In this document: piece by piece, positions 1 to 8,066 of the stretch | Numbering within the stretch: position 1 is the stretch's first letter | Layout: each line of letters begins with the position of its first letter | Assembly (NCBI RefSeq): GCF_003719305.1 | Contig: NZ_RARC01000002.1 | Coordinates: 457,691-521,690, forward strand | Source: Mycolicibacterium stellerae | Lineage (GTDB): Bacteria > Actinomycetota > Actinomycetes > Mycobacteriales > Mycobacteriaceae | DNA length: 64,000 nucleotides | Direction of reading: 5' to 3' | Made by a program: the position numbers and the translations under genes | Notes under the pieces: generated by a model | Databases searched by the model: none | Told to the model about the DNA's origin: nothing | The model's input: only the letters and a program-made list of their open reading frames with translations

Positions 1-334
1 GTTCATGATTCACTACACCGCCAGCAAGCATGCGGTCACCGGGATGGCCCGCGCATTCGCCGCCGAACTCGGCAAGCATTCGGTTCGCGTCAACAGCGTC
101 CATCCGGGTCCCGTCGTCACCCCGATGGGCTCTGCTGAAATGGTCGAAGCCATGGGCAAGGCCGCCGACGCCGACGGCCTGCACGGCCTCATGAACGTAC
201 TGACGCCGTTTCTGCCGACCTGGGTCGCCCAACCGGAAGACATCGCCGACGCCGTCTGCTGGTTGGCCAGTGATGAATCGAAGCTCGTTACCGCACAGGC
301 GATTTCGATTGACCAGGGCTCGACGCAGTACTGA
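1..334 (+). CDS. SDR family oxidoreductase, 3' fragment
   Basis: C-terminal part of a short-chain dehydrogenase/reductase; the start lies left of the window and the reading frame is open from base 2. The catalytic Tyr-x-x-x-Lys is visible as YTASK near the left edge, followed by the usual segment after the active site (VRVNSVHPGPVVTPM) and the C-terminal IDQGSTQY, which corresponds to the common vDGG-type ending. Such enzymes reduce or oxidise alcohol/ketone groups with NAD(P). The length of the missing N-terminus (Rossmann GxxxGxG) cannot be judged. Family SDRs of this length class are 260-280 residues, so roughly 60% is missing. Substrate unknown. It converges with purU, leaving 9 bases between the stop codons. 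Confidence 0.85.
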   Translation, partial: FMIHYTASKHAVTGMARAFAAELGKHSVRVNSVHPGPVVTPMGSAEMVEAMGKAADADGLHGLMNVLTPFLPTWVAQPEDIADAVCWLASDESKLVTAQAISIDQGSTQY

Positions 335-343
335 ACCGACGCG

Positions 344-1207
344 CTAGAACACCACAGTCTGGTTGCCGTACCGGATGATTCGGTCCTGACAATGCCAGAG
401 CACCGCCCTCGACAGGACTACGCGCTCGACGTCGGCACCTAGACGTGTCAGGTCAGCGACGGAGTGCCGGTGGTCGACCCGTACCACGTCCTGCTCGATG
501 ATCGGTCCGTCGTCGAGTTCCTCGGTGACATAGTGTGCGGTCGCCCCCACCAGCTTCACGCCGCGCTCCTTGGCGCGCCGGTACGGCGCCGCCCCGATGA
601 ACGCAGGCAGGAACGAGTGGTGGATGTTGATCAACGGGCAGCCGACGTGCGACAGGAAGTCCTGGGTGAGGATCTGCATGTAGCGCGCGAGAACAACCAG
701 GTCGGCGTTGCCGCGAACCAGATCGAGCAGGCGCTGTTCGGCTTCTGCGCGGTTGTCTTTCGTCGCGGCGACATGAAGGAAAGGCACCCCGAAGGGCCGA
801 ACCTGGTCGGCGAGGTCGGGGTGGTTGGAGATCACCATCGACACCGACATGTCCAGCTCCCCGCGACGGTTGCGCCACAGCAGGTCCAAAAGGCAGTGAT
901 CCTCTTTGGACGCCAGAATCACGACACGCTTTGGCTTGGCCGCCTCGGTCAGCCGGAATTCCATTTCGAAGGGCTTGGCAACCTGCTCGACGAAGGCGCT
1001 TTCCAGCGCGTCGCGGGCAGCTGTCAGCCCCGGCAGGTGGAAGATAGTGCGCTGCATGAAGGTACCGCCGGACTGTTCGGTTGCATGCTGGTCCAGCGAA
1101 ACGATATTGGCGCCGGACTGAGCCAAAAAGCTGCTTACCGCCGCAACCAAGCCGGGACGGTCCGCGCACCGCAGAAGGAGCCGGCCGACATCCTTGGTCG
1201 TGGACAT
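344..1207 (-). CDS. purU: formyltetrahydrofolate deformylase PurU
   Basis: A 287-residue protein with an N-terminal ACT domain (about residues 8-85; GRLLLRCADRPGLVAAVSSF) and a formyltransferase/hydrolase domain (about 90-287). It hydrolyses 10-formyl-THF to formate and THF, supplying formate for purine synthesis and balancing one-carbon pools. The formyl-transfer catalytic triad is visible: Asn and His in INIHHSFLPAF and Asp in ELDDGPII. Length matches the PurU family (about 280-300). The start ATG is preceded on the minus strand by a purine-rich stretch (GAGGGAGGGC) that serves as a ribosome-binding site. It has no operon partners: the neighbour on the left converges and a long non-coding gap follows on the right. 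Cytosolic. Confidence 0.95.
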   Translation of the reverse strand: MSTTKDVGRLLLRCADRPGLVAAVSSFLAQSGANIVSLDQHATEQSGGTFMQRTIFHLPGLTAARDALESAFVEQVAKPFEMEFRLTEAAKPKRVVILASKEDHCLLDLLWRNRRGELDMSVSMVISNHPDLADQVRPFGVPFLHVAATKDNRAEAEQRLLDLVRGNADLVVLARYMQILTQDFLSHVGCPLINIHHSFLPAFIGAAPYRRAKERGVKLVGATAHYVTEELDDGPIIEQDVVRVDHRHSVADLTRLGADVERVVLSRAVLWHCQDRIIRYGNQTVVF

Positions 1208-1681
1208 CCCCTTAGCCCTCCCTCGTTAGGTCGATCCGCGTTCAGAGTCTCATTGCGGCGATCGGCGGGCTGCCGACTGCGACGGAAAAGCCACCCGAAG
1301 GCGGCTCGACCGATGAGACAACGCTCGCTGCCACGCAACCGAGGCAACCGGCGATTACCGCGGCCTAGGTTTACGGCAACGTAAAGCGCCGACGTCAGTT
1401 TCGTAGGTTCGTTCGCCGCCTGGATTCAGGATATACATTTATCTGGACTTATTAACGCGCGTGCTAGTAGCCCAGCAATTTCGATTCCCATGGCTCGCAA
1501 ACAACATAGCTGACCAAGGGAATCTTTGCCGGACAAGTTCGGCTCGCTAGCTGGAATAACGGCCGTTGTAGGGGCAATACTCGATACCTGGGTATTCATA
1601 TAAACCGCATGTGAATGCCTCACCGGTGACCGCGATTAATCGATGAATCTTGATCGCCGCTGCCCGAAGGATGGGACGAAA
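1208..1681. other. intergenic region with an AT-richer promoter half
   Basis: About 430-470 bases between divergent purU and the 1682 gene with no convincing coding sequence. Bases from roughly 1425 to 1645 are clearly richer in A+T than the flanking genes, as expected of a promoter. It contains an inverted repeat (see 1584-1604) and the palindrome GATTAATC just before position 1643. Short frames inside it lack typical codon bias and I do not call them. Confidence 0.6.
1584..1604 (+). promoter_or_regulatory. candidate promoter/operator of the 1682-6422 gene set
   Basis: Inverted repeat ATACC-TG-GGTAT at 1584-1595, followed immediately by TATAAA at 1599-1604, a plausible -10 hexamer. No good -35 element is seen at 17 bases. 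A regulator bound at the repeat would overlap the polymerase site. Position and sequence are seen; function is inferred. Confidence 0.35.
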
Positions 1682-2428
1682 ATGACCGTTTCTCAGCTGA
1701 GCATCGACCGTCAGGTTTTTGCCTCTCCGCTCGACGCTGGAATCAGTTGGTTCGATTCCGACACAAGCTGCACGGTAGTCGTGTCGACGCCTGCTGCCGA
1801 CCCCGCCCTATGGGCGGATTTCGTCGACGGCGCAGCGCGCAGCTACCACAGGCACGGGATCGAACACGCGCTGGACATGGGCTCGCTCACCGACGAAGCC
1901 AATACTCAGCTGTTCCACGTCGTGGTGAACGATGCCGGGGCGATCATGGCCGGAATCCGCGCCAAGGGTCCGCTGGAGTCGCCAGAGGAATCGCATGCCA
2001 TCGTCGAATGGGCAGGCCAGCCGGGCCTCGACACGGTACACAAGATGCTGTCCGACCGACTGCCCTTCGGCGTGGTGGAGATGAAAACCGCCTGGATGTC
2101 CGATGATCCGAACCGGAGTCGAGGCATCAGCAACACGCTGGCACGATCGCCGTTCACCACCATGGCGCTGCTCGACGCGCAGTTCGTGGTGGCCACAGCC
2201 GGCTCACATGTCCTGAACAGATGGCGCACGTCGGGCGGTGTCGTGGCGAAGGTTCCCGCGACGCCGTATCCCGACGACCGATACCGTACGAAGATGATGT
2301 GGTGGGATCGCAGCACCTTCGCCAACAACGCCGACGCTGAGCAGGTTTCGAAGATCTTCAACGAATTGGCCGTCGTCGCAGGTCAGCTCGACCATGTGGG
2401 TGCTCGGGCACTCGGAACCGGCCTGTGA
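1682..2428 (+). CDS. uncharacterised protein, possible acyltransferase-like fold
   Basis: About 248 residues with the start at 1682 (MTVSQLSID), which has a purine-rich GGGA/AAGGA stretch in front. An in-frame ATG at 1643 would add 13 residues but has no ribosome-binding site. I see no signal peptide or membrane segment. The central segment (HVVVNDAGAIMAGIRAKGP) has the look of a GNAT or autoinducer-synthase-type strand-turn-strand, but no diagnostic acyl-CoA loop is clear, so the function is not assigned. Its stop overlaps the GTG start of the ThiF-nitroreductase gene (GTGA), so the two are translationally coupled, and a c-di-GMP turnover gene follows. It may act on the same substrate as the ThiF protein. 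Confidence 0.8.
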   Translation: MTVSQLSIDRQVFASPLDAGISWFDSDTSCTVVVSTPAADPALWADFVDGAARSYHRHGIEHALDMGSLTDEANTQLFHVVVNDAGAIMAGIRAKGPLESPEESHAIVEWAGQPGLDTVHKMLSDRLPFGVVEMKTAWMSDDPNRSRGISNTLARSPFTTMALLDAQFVVATAGSHVLNRWRTSGGVVAKVPATPYPDDRYRTKMMWWDRSTFANNADAEQVSKIFNELAVVAGQLDHVGARALGTGL

Positions 2429-4554
2429 ACCAAGGTTTTGGTGAGGATCATTGCAGTGCAACGCTCCTAGATGAGGGGCAACCGCAAAATGATCGACTGC
2501 TTTCGCAGTTGAGGGCAGACCCCAGAATCGAATTCATCGACACGTGGGACGAGCAGCACGCTGAGCTGAACCGGCTGCGCCCACCGCCCGACCAAGAAGT
2601 CGTTGCCGAACCCAAGCGCTGGGCCTACTACCCATGGCGGCGAACCGTCGCGAGCGTTCTGGGACCACGGGCGTTTCGCGCCGTACGGCTCAATCGCAAC
2701 CGCAATCTGATCACCGCCGAAGAACAGGCGCGGCTTGGTCGACTCCGGGTGGGCGTCGTCGGGCTCAGCGTCGGCCATGCCATCGCCCACATCCTGGCGC
2801 AGGAGGGGTTGTGCGGTCAGCTGCGGCTGGCTGACTTCGATGAGCTGGAGTTGTCCAACCTCAATCGCGTGCCCGCCACCGTGTTCGACCTGGGATCCAA
2901 CAAGGCACAACTGGCCGCCAGGCGGATAGCCGAGCTCGATCCCTACCTACCGGTTGAGGTGTTCGACCAGGGCATCACCCCCGAATCGGTCGACGGCTTC
3001 CTCGACGGTCTCGACATTCTGGTGGAGGAGTGCGACTCGCTCGACACCAAGGTCCTCATCCGCCAGGCGGCGCGTGCACGACACATCCCGGTCCTGATGG
3101 CCACCGGTGACCGCGGCACCCTCGACGTCGAACGGTTCGATCTGGACCCACAACGGCAGGTCCTGCACGGCCTCCTTGGCGACGTGGAGTTCGCAGAGCT
3201 TGCCGGGTTGCCCAGTGAGGACAAGGTTCCCTACGCCCTTCGCATGATGGACGGCGCCGCGCTGTCGCCACGGATGGCCGCATCTCTTGTCGAGGTCGGA
3301 ACCACCTTGGCCACATGGCCCCAAGTGGTCGCCGAGGTCGCCAATAGCGCGGCGCTGGTGGCCGAAGCGGTCAGGCGAATCGGCCTCGGCGAAGAATTGG
3401 CATCCGGCAGGGTGCGCATCGATGTCGCGCGCGACCTCGACGAGATCCACGACACCGCGGCATCGAATCCCACACACGACTCTGCGCAGCACAGCGAGTT
3501 TGCACCGACACACGCCGTCGAGCGGGTGGTGGCCGCCGCAGTTCGCGCACCGTCGGGCGGGAACGTCCAGCCCTGGCACATATCGACGCGCGACAACACG
3601 GTCACCATTGCGCTCGCCCCCGAGTACTCCTCAACGATGGACGTCGGCTTTCGCGCCAGCGCTGTCGCGGTGGGAGCCGCGGCCTTCAACGCCCGGGTCG
3701 CGGCCGCAGCCGACAGCATCCTCGGACCGGTACGCATGGAGTCCGGCGACGATTCTTGTCCCGTGCGGGCAGTTCTACACCTGGCCGGCGAATCCGACCC
3801 CGACCTCGCCGCGCTCTACGAACCGATGCTCGCCCGAGAGACCAACCGCCACCACGGCAAGCAGGTGTCGCCACCCGACGATGTCGTCGAACGTCTCCAT
3901 GCCGTGGCCCACCGCGAAGGCGCGCGACTGCGCCTGCTGACCGCACCGACCGACATCGCCGCAGCGGCGGACATCCTGGCCGAAAGCGATCGCATCCGGT
4001 ACCTGACACACCGGCTCCACACCGAGATGATCTCCGAGGTCCGTTTCCCCGGGGATCCGTCCCAGGACTCCGGAATCGACGTCGTCAGCCTGGAGCTGAT
4101 CCCGGCCGACATGGTCAAGCTGGACGTTTTGCGCCGCCCCGACGTGATGGCCTACCTCGATGAATGGAACCTTGGCGCAGCGCTTGGCTCCGACACAAGG
4201 GAGCGCGTGATGACCAGTTCCTGTCTCGCCGTGGTGTCGATGGCCGGTCAGGCGCTTACCGACTACGTGCGCGCCGGTTCTGCCGTGGAAGCGGTCTGGA
4301 TCGTCGCCCAGCAGCACGGTCTCGCGGTGCAGCCCATCTCGCCGGTGTTCCTTTACGCGCACAACGACGCGGATCTGGAGGAGCTTTCACCGAAGCGCGC
4401 GTCCGCGCTCGCGCGGTTGCGAAGCGGTTTCCGCGAACTCTCAGCTATTGAGCCCGACGAATCAGTTGCGCTCGTGCTCAGATTCGCCGACGCGCCCGCC
4501 ACGTCGGTCAGGAGCCAGCGTCGGGCCGTTGTTGCCAGTAGTCTCTTGGCATAG
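2425..4554 (+). CDS. ThiF/MoeB-like E1 domain fused to Acg-type nitroreductase domain (Rv1355c/MoeY-like)
   Basis: A 709-residue fusion. Residues about 105-340 form an E1-like (ThiF/MoeB/HesA) Rossmann domain: nucleotide loop VGVVGLSVGHA (109-119) and the acidic DFDELELSNLNR (137-148) that positions ATP in adenylating E1 enzymes. Residues about 365-700 are a nitroreductase/FMN-type domain beginning VERVVAAAVRAPSGGNVQPW. The layout matches M. tuberculosis Rv1355c (annotated MoeY), which also neighbours a GGDEF-EAL gene. I see no classic CxxC zinc pairs in the E1 part. A role in molybdopterin synthesis is only an old name; adenylating a C-terminus or small molecule followed by flavin-dependent oxidation is an inference. 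GTG start at 2425, coupled to the upstream gene. Confidence 0.85.
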   Translation: MNQGFGEDHCSATLLDEGQPQNDRLLSQLRADPRIEFIDTWDEQHAELNRLRPPPDQEVVAEPKRWAYYPWRRTVASVLGPRAFRAVRLNRNRNLITAEEQARLGRLRVGVVGLSVGHAIAHILAQEGLCGQLRLADFDELELSNLNRVPATVFDLGSNKAQLAARRIAELDPYLPVEVFDQGITPESVDGFLDGLDILVEECDSLDTKVLIRQAARARHIPVLMATGDRGTLDVERFDLDPQRQVLHGLLGDVEFAELAGLPSEDKVPYALRMMDGAALSPRMAASLVEVGTTLATWPQVVAEVANSAALVAEAVRRIGLGEELASGRVRIDVARDLDEIHDTAASNPTHDSAQHSEFAPTHAVERVVAAAVRAPSGGNVQPWHISTRDNTVTIALAPEYSSTMDVGFRASAVAVGAAAFNARVAAAADSILGPVRMESGDDSCPVRAVLHLAGESDPDLAALYEPMLARETNRHHGKQVSPPDDVVERLHAVAHREGARLRLLTAPTDIAAAADILAESDRIRYLTHRLHTEMISEVRFPGDPSQDSGIDVVSLELIPADMVKLDVLRRPDVMAYLDEWNLGAALGSDTRERVMTSSCLAVVSMAGQALTDYVRAGSAVEAVWIVAQQHGLAVQPISPVFLYAHNDADLEELSPKRASALARLRSGFRELSAIEPDESVALVLRFADAPATSVRSQRRAVVASSLLA

Positions 4555-4574
4555 CAATCGACACCGGAGCAAAC

Positions 4575-6422
4575 GTGGCTCGTACCCTCGACGAAGTTGT
4601 CACCGCCGTCGCAACCGAACTGATGGCGGTGAGCGCGGCTACCTCTGCCGCCGTGAGTCAGCGCGTGCTTGCTGACCTCGTCGGCCATTTCGGGGTTGAC
4701 TTCAGCTTCCTTCGGCACAATGACCACGACATCCGCGCAACCAAGCTGATCGCAGAGTGGCCGGCCCGGCCCGATATCCCTGACCCCGATCCCATTGGCC
4801 TGGTGTACTTCGCCGATGCCGACCCCGTCTTCGCCGCCGCCGAGACCGCAAAAGAAATCCTCGTCTTCCGCCCGGAACCCGCGACCGATGACTATCAGAA
4901 GACCATCGAAGAAGCCAGCAACATCCCCCAGACGTCGATGGCAGTGGTACCCATGCTGTCCGGCGAGGTCACGACCGGCTGCCTTGGATTCGTCAAGATC
5001 GGCGACCGCGAATGGACACCCGCGGAGCTGAACGCCCTCAAGGCGATCGCATCGCTGTTCTCGCAGCTACAGGCCCGCATCGTCGCCGAGGACCAGCTGC
5101 GCTTCCTGGCCGAACACGACGACCTGACGGGGCTCAACAACCGTCGCGCCCTGATCGCTCACCTCGACCAGCGATTGGCTGCGGGACAACCGGGCCCGGT
5201 CTTGGCCCTGTTCCTCGACCTGGACCGGCTCAAGGCCATCAACGACTACCTGGGCCATACGGCAGGCGACTGGTTCATCCGGGTCTTCTCCAAACGCCTG
5301 CGGGAAGGCGCGGAAGGCCCCAACCTGATCGCCCGCCTCGGCGGTGACGAGTTCGTCGTCGTCCCGATGGCGCCGATGAGCGCTGCCGAAGCCGAGACCC
5401 TCGCCGCTGAGCTGCAGGCGACGCTCCGTGAGCGGGTGTCCATCGACGGCGAAATGCTGACCCGCACGGTCAGCATCGGCGTCGCGCTCGGCGTCCCAGG
5501 CCGCGACTCCACGTCGGATCTGCTGCGCCGCGCCGACCAGGCGCTTCTCGCCGCCAAGAGCGGAGGCGGCAACAAGATCGCGGTGTTCTCCGACGACATG
5601 TCGCTCAAGGGCGAGTTCCGCAACGACATCGAGCTGCATCTTGCGAGCGCAATCGAAAACGGCGCGCTTGTCCTGCACTATCTACCGGAAGTCGACATGC
5701 GCACCGGCGAGATCCTCGCGTTCGAGGCCCTGGTGCGCTGGCAGCACCCGACACGCGGCCTGCTCTCCCCCAACGCGTTCATCGGGGTAGCCGAATCCAT
5801 CAACTTCGCCGGTGAGCTCGGCCGCTGGGTGATGCGCGCCGGCTGTGCGGAGTTCCGCAAGTGGCGGTCGAAGGGAATCGGCATCGACGCCGTGCTCCGG
5901 CTCAACGTCTCACCGGTGCAGTTGGTGACGGAGGGCTTCGTCGAGACGGTCGCGAGCATCATCGACGAGTTCGGTCTCGACGGCGGCTCCGTATGTCTGG
6001 AGATCACGGAAAGCGTGGTCGTGCAGGACATCGAAACCACCCGGATCACGCTCGCGGGTCTCAAAGAGGTCGGCGTGCAGATCGCCATCGACGACTTCGG
6101 CACCGGCTACAGCGTGCTGTCACATCTGAAGTCGCTACCGGTAGACACGCTAAAGATCGACAAGAGCTTCGTGCGCGAGCTGGGGACGAACCCCGGCGAT
6201 CTCGCGATCGTGCGCGCCGTCATCGCGCTGGCCGAGTCATTCGGCCTGGAACTGGTCGCCGAGGGTGTCGAGACCGAGGAGGCCGCGCTCACCCTGCTGC
6301 GGCACGGCTGCCACCGGGCTCAGGGCTTCCTGCTGTCACGCCCCGTTGCCGGCGATGCGATGGAAGCGCTACTTGCCCAGCGGCGGATACCGCTGCAGTT
6401 CTCCGCAGCGCCAGTGCGCTGA
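4575..6422 (+). CDS. bifunctional GAF-GGDEF-EAL c-di-GMP cyclase/phosphodiesterase
   Basis: A 615-residue cytosolic protein. A GAF-type sensor occupies about residues 25-170, GGDEF about 180-340 and EAL about 350-605. Both catalytic signatures look intact: RLGGDEF at 255-261 for cyclising two GTP to c-di-GMP, and FEALVRW at 383-389 plus DDFGTGYS at 506-513 for hydrolysing it to pGpG. Domain order and length match the mycobacterial Rv1354c / M. smegmatis DcpA family, the main c-di-GMP enzyme of the genus. It lies 20 bases after the MoeY-like gene and is probably in the same operon. No transmembrane segments. The GAF ligand is unknown. Confidence 0.93.
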   Translation: MARTLDEVVTAVATELMAVSAATSAAVSQRVLADLVGHFGVDFSFLRHNDHDIRATKLIAEWPARPDIPDPDPIGLVYFADADPVFAAAETAKEILVFRPEPATDDYQKTIEEASNIPQTSMAVVPMLSGEVTTGCLGFVKIGDREWTPAELNALKAIASLFSQLQARIVAEDQLRFLAEHDDLTGLNNRRALIAHLDQRLAAGQPGPVLALFLDLDRLKAINDYLGHTAGDWFIRVFSKRLREGAEGPNLIARLGGDEFVVVPMAPMSAAEAETLAAELQATLRERVSIDGEMLTRTVSIGVALGVPGRDSTSDLLRRADQALLAAKSGGGNKIAVFSDDMSLKGEFRNDIELHLASAIENGALVLHYLPEVDMRTGEILAFEALVRWQHPTRGLLSPNAFIGVAESINFAGELGRWVMRAGCAEFRKWRSKGIGIDAVLRLNVSPVQLVTEGFVETVASIIDEFGLDGGSVCLEITESVVVQDIETTRITLAGLKEVGVQIAIDDFGTGYSVLSHLKSLPVDTLKIDKSFVRELGTNPGDLAIVRAVIALAESFGLELVAEGVETEEAALTLLRHGCHRAQGFLLSRPVAGDAMEALLAQRRIPLQFSAAPVR

Positions 6423-6519
6423 CCGGCGCTACCGCGCCGGTAGCCCAGCCGCACCGTGCCCGCGAGTCCCGCAAGCCTCAGATCGTGCAAACAATGCCCG
6501 CCTCCTCGGTCACTACTTA

Positions 6520-6602
6520 GCAATTCATCAATCAATTGCCAGCACTGCACAATTATGACAAAAGGCCATTCCCAATGGGTAATTGCTCGTGCAATGAATT
6601 GC
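6520..6602. repeat. cluster of GCAATT/AATTGC inverted repeats
   Basis: GCAATT at 6520-6525 faces AATTGC at 6534-6539. Further on are AATTGC at 6581-6586 and the near-palindrome GCAAT-GA-ATTGC at 6591-6602. Between them, CCATT-CCC-AATGG lies at 6566-6578. Five half-sites in about 80 bases of locally AT-rich sequence suggest a multi-site protein-binding region or folded RNA. No coding frame explains it. Confidence 0.5.
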
Positions 6603-6795
6603 TTATGCGAGTTGGGCAACAACAGGGGCGGCGGATGGGTCATCAATTTGCTCTGCGAGCAAATCCGCTCGCGCGAAGCCCGCGACAGGAAAGGCATGCG
6701 CCGCGCGGAGCGGTTGGCTCACCGATGCGGTGGCGCCGCCGCTGTCGAGCCCCAGTCGATCGCCGCCCCCCGGCCTTTGGACTCCAGTTGAGTAA

Positions 6796-6820
6796 CTAGG
6801 TTTACTATGTAGCTACCTAG
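6796..6820 (+). promoter_or_regulatory. palindromic operator before the acyl-CoA dehydrogenase pair
   Basis: CTAGGT at 6796-6801 and ACCTAG at 6815-6820 form a 25-base inverted repeat in AT-rich sequence, 13 bases before the ATG at 6834. Size and form resemble operators of TetR-family repressors that control mycobacterial fadE operons. TTGAGT (6788-6793) and TAGCTA (6810-6815) could be -35/-10 elements overlapping it. No regulator gene is adjacent. The ribosome-binding site is AGAGGGG at about 6822-6828. Confidence 0.5.
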
Positions 6821-6833
6821 CAGAGGGGAACCC

Positions 6834-8066
6834 ATGGACCTGAAGTGGTCGGCGGCCGACTCCGCCTTTCGCGACGAGGTGCGCAGCTTCCTCGACGAGA
6901 AGCTGACACCGGAGCTGCGCACGGCGGGCCGGCTCATGACAAGCGTCTATGCCGACCACGACGCGAGCATGGAATGGCAGGCGATCCTGCACGAACGCGG
7001 CTGGGCCGCGCCGGCATGGCCAGTCGAACACGGCGGCTGCGACTGGAGCCTGACCCAGCACTACATCTTCAGCAGGGAATCGACACTTGCGGGCGCACCC
7101 TCCCTGTCCCCCATGGGAATTCGCATGGTGGCGCACGCGATCATCGCCTTCGGCACCGACGCGCAGAAGGACTTCTTCCTGCCCCGGATTCTGACCGGCG
7201 AGGTGTTCTTCTGTCAGGGGTACTCCGAACCCGAGGCCGGATCGGACCTGGCATCGCTGTCGATGTCGGCAGTCGACGACGGTGACGACCTGGTGTGCAC
7301 CGGAAGCAAGATCTGGACGACGCACGCCCGCGAGGCCAACTGGATGTTCGGCCTGGTGCGAACATCACGCGGTGGGAAGAAGCAGCAGGGCATCACATTC
7401 GTCCTGATCGACATGTGCTCGCCGGGTATCCAGATCCGCCCGTTGGTGATGACCTCGGGCGAAGAAGTGCAGAACCAGGTCTTCTTCGACGACGTTCGGG
7501 TACCGAAGACCAATGTCCTCGGCACGATCGATGACGGCTGGACGGTCGCCAAGTATCTGCTGGAGTTCGAACGCGGCGGCGGTGCGTCCTCACCCGCGCT
7601 GCAGGTGATGGCCGAAGAGATCTCGACGGCGGCCGCCGACATGCCCGGCCCCGACGGCGGCCGCCTGATCGACGATCCGGCGTTTGCGCGAAAACTGGCC
7701 GATGCGCGGATACGCACGGAGGTGCTCGAGATCCTCGAGTACCGCGTGCTCGCGGCGGTGTCCGAGGGCAAGAACCCCGGCACGGCGTCGTCGATGCTCA
7801 AGGTGGTGGCCACCGAACTCAGCCAGACGCTGACCGAGATGGCCATGGAGGCGGCTGGACCGCGCGGACGTGCATATCAACCGCACGCGACCCGCCCCGG
7901 CGGACCCGTCGCCGAGTTCGAACCGCCGCCGGACGGGTACGTCAGCGGTGAGCCGTGGCAGGCGGTCGCGCCGCTGCGCTACTTCAACGATCGCGCCGGC
8001 TCGATTTACGCCGGTAGCAACGAGATTCAGCGAAACATCCTCGCCAAGGCAGGATTGGGGCTCTAG
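6834..8066 (+). CDS. acyl-CoA dehydrogenase (FadE family)
   Basis: A 410-residue flavoprotein of the acyl-CoA dehydrogenase family. It oxidises acyl-CoA to 2-enoyl-CoA with FAD, passing electrons to ETF. Visible: the N-terminal helical domain, the beta-domain signature CQGYSEPEAGSDLASL near residue 125, and the C-terminal IYAGSNEIQRNIL that contacts FAD. The usual catalytic Glu of IYEGxxEIQ is not at that position (Ala-Gly instead), so the base may lie elsewhere or in the partner subunit. An insertion before the C-terminus (about 345-385) is Pro/Gly rich. Strong ribosome-binding site and ATG start. Its stop directly abuts the next ATG, and paired fadE genes in mycobacteria often encode alpha2beta2 enzymes for steroid or branched-acyl substrates. 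Substrate not determined. Confidence 0.92.
   Translation: MDLKWSAADSAFRDEVRSFLDEKLTPELRTAGRLMTSVYADHDASMEWQAILHERGWAAPAWPVEHGGCDWSLTQHYIFSRESTLAGAPSLSPMGIRMVAHAIIAFGTDAQKDFFLPRILTGEVFFCQGYSEPEAGSDLASLSMSAVDDGDDLVCTGSKIWTTHAREANWMFGLVRTSRGGKKQQGITFVLIDMCSPGIQIRPLVMTSGEEVQNQVFFDDVRVPKTNVLGTIDDGWTVAKYLLEFERGGGASSPALQVMAEEISTAAADMPGPDGGRLIDDPAFARKLADARIRTEVLEILEYRVLAAVSEGKNPGTASSMLKVVATELSQTLTEMAMEAAGPRGRAYQPHATRPGGPVAEFEPPPDGYVSGEPWQAVAPLRYFNDRAGSIYAGSNEIQRNILAKAGLGL

Larger units (their letters stand above)
6423..6833. other. intergenic region carrying AATTGC repeats and a palindromic operator
   Basis: About 410 bases without a credible gene between the c-di-GMP gene and the acyl-CoA dehydrogenases. 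Short frames here change base composition with the DNA and lack codon bias. The middle (about 6510-6610) is AT-rich and full of short inverted repeats; the right end carries a second palindrome and the ribosome-binding site of the next gene. Both are listed separately. Confidence 0.6.

Noticed and set aside
464..1384. 306-codon open frame antisense to purU
   Set aside because: Mirror frame of a high-GC gene; no family resemblance and no ribosome-binding site.
1426..1623. 65-codon minus frame in the gap before the 1682 gene
   Set aside because: AT-rich promoter DNA with no ribosome-binding site or codon bias.
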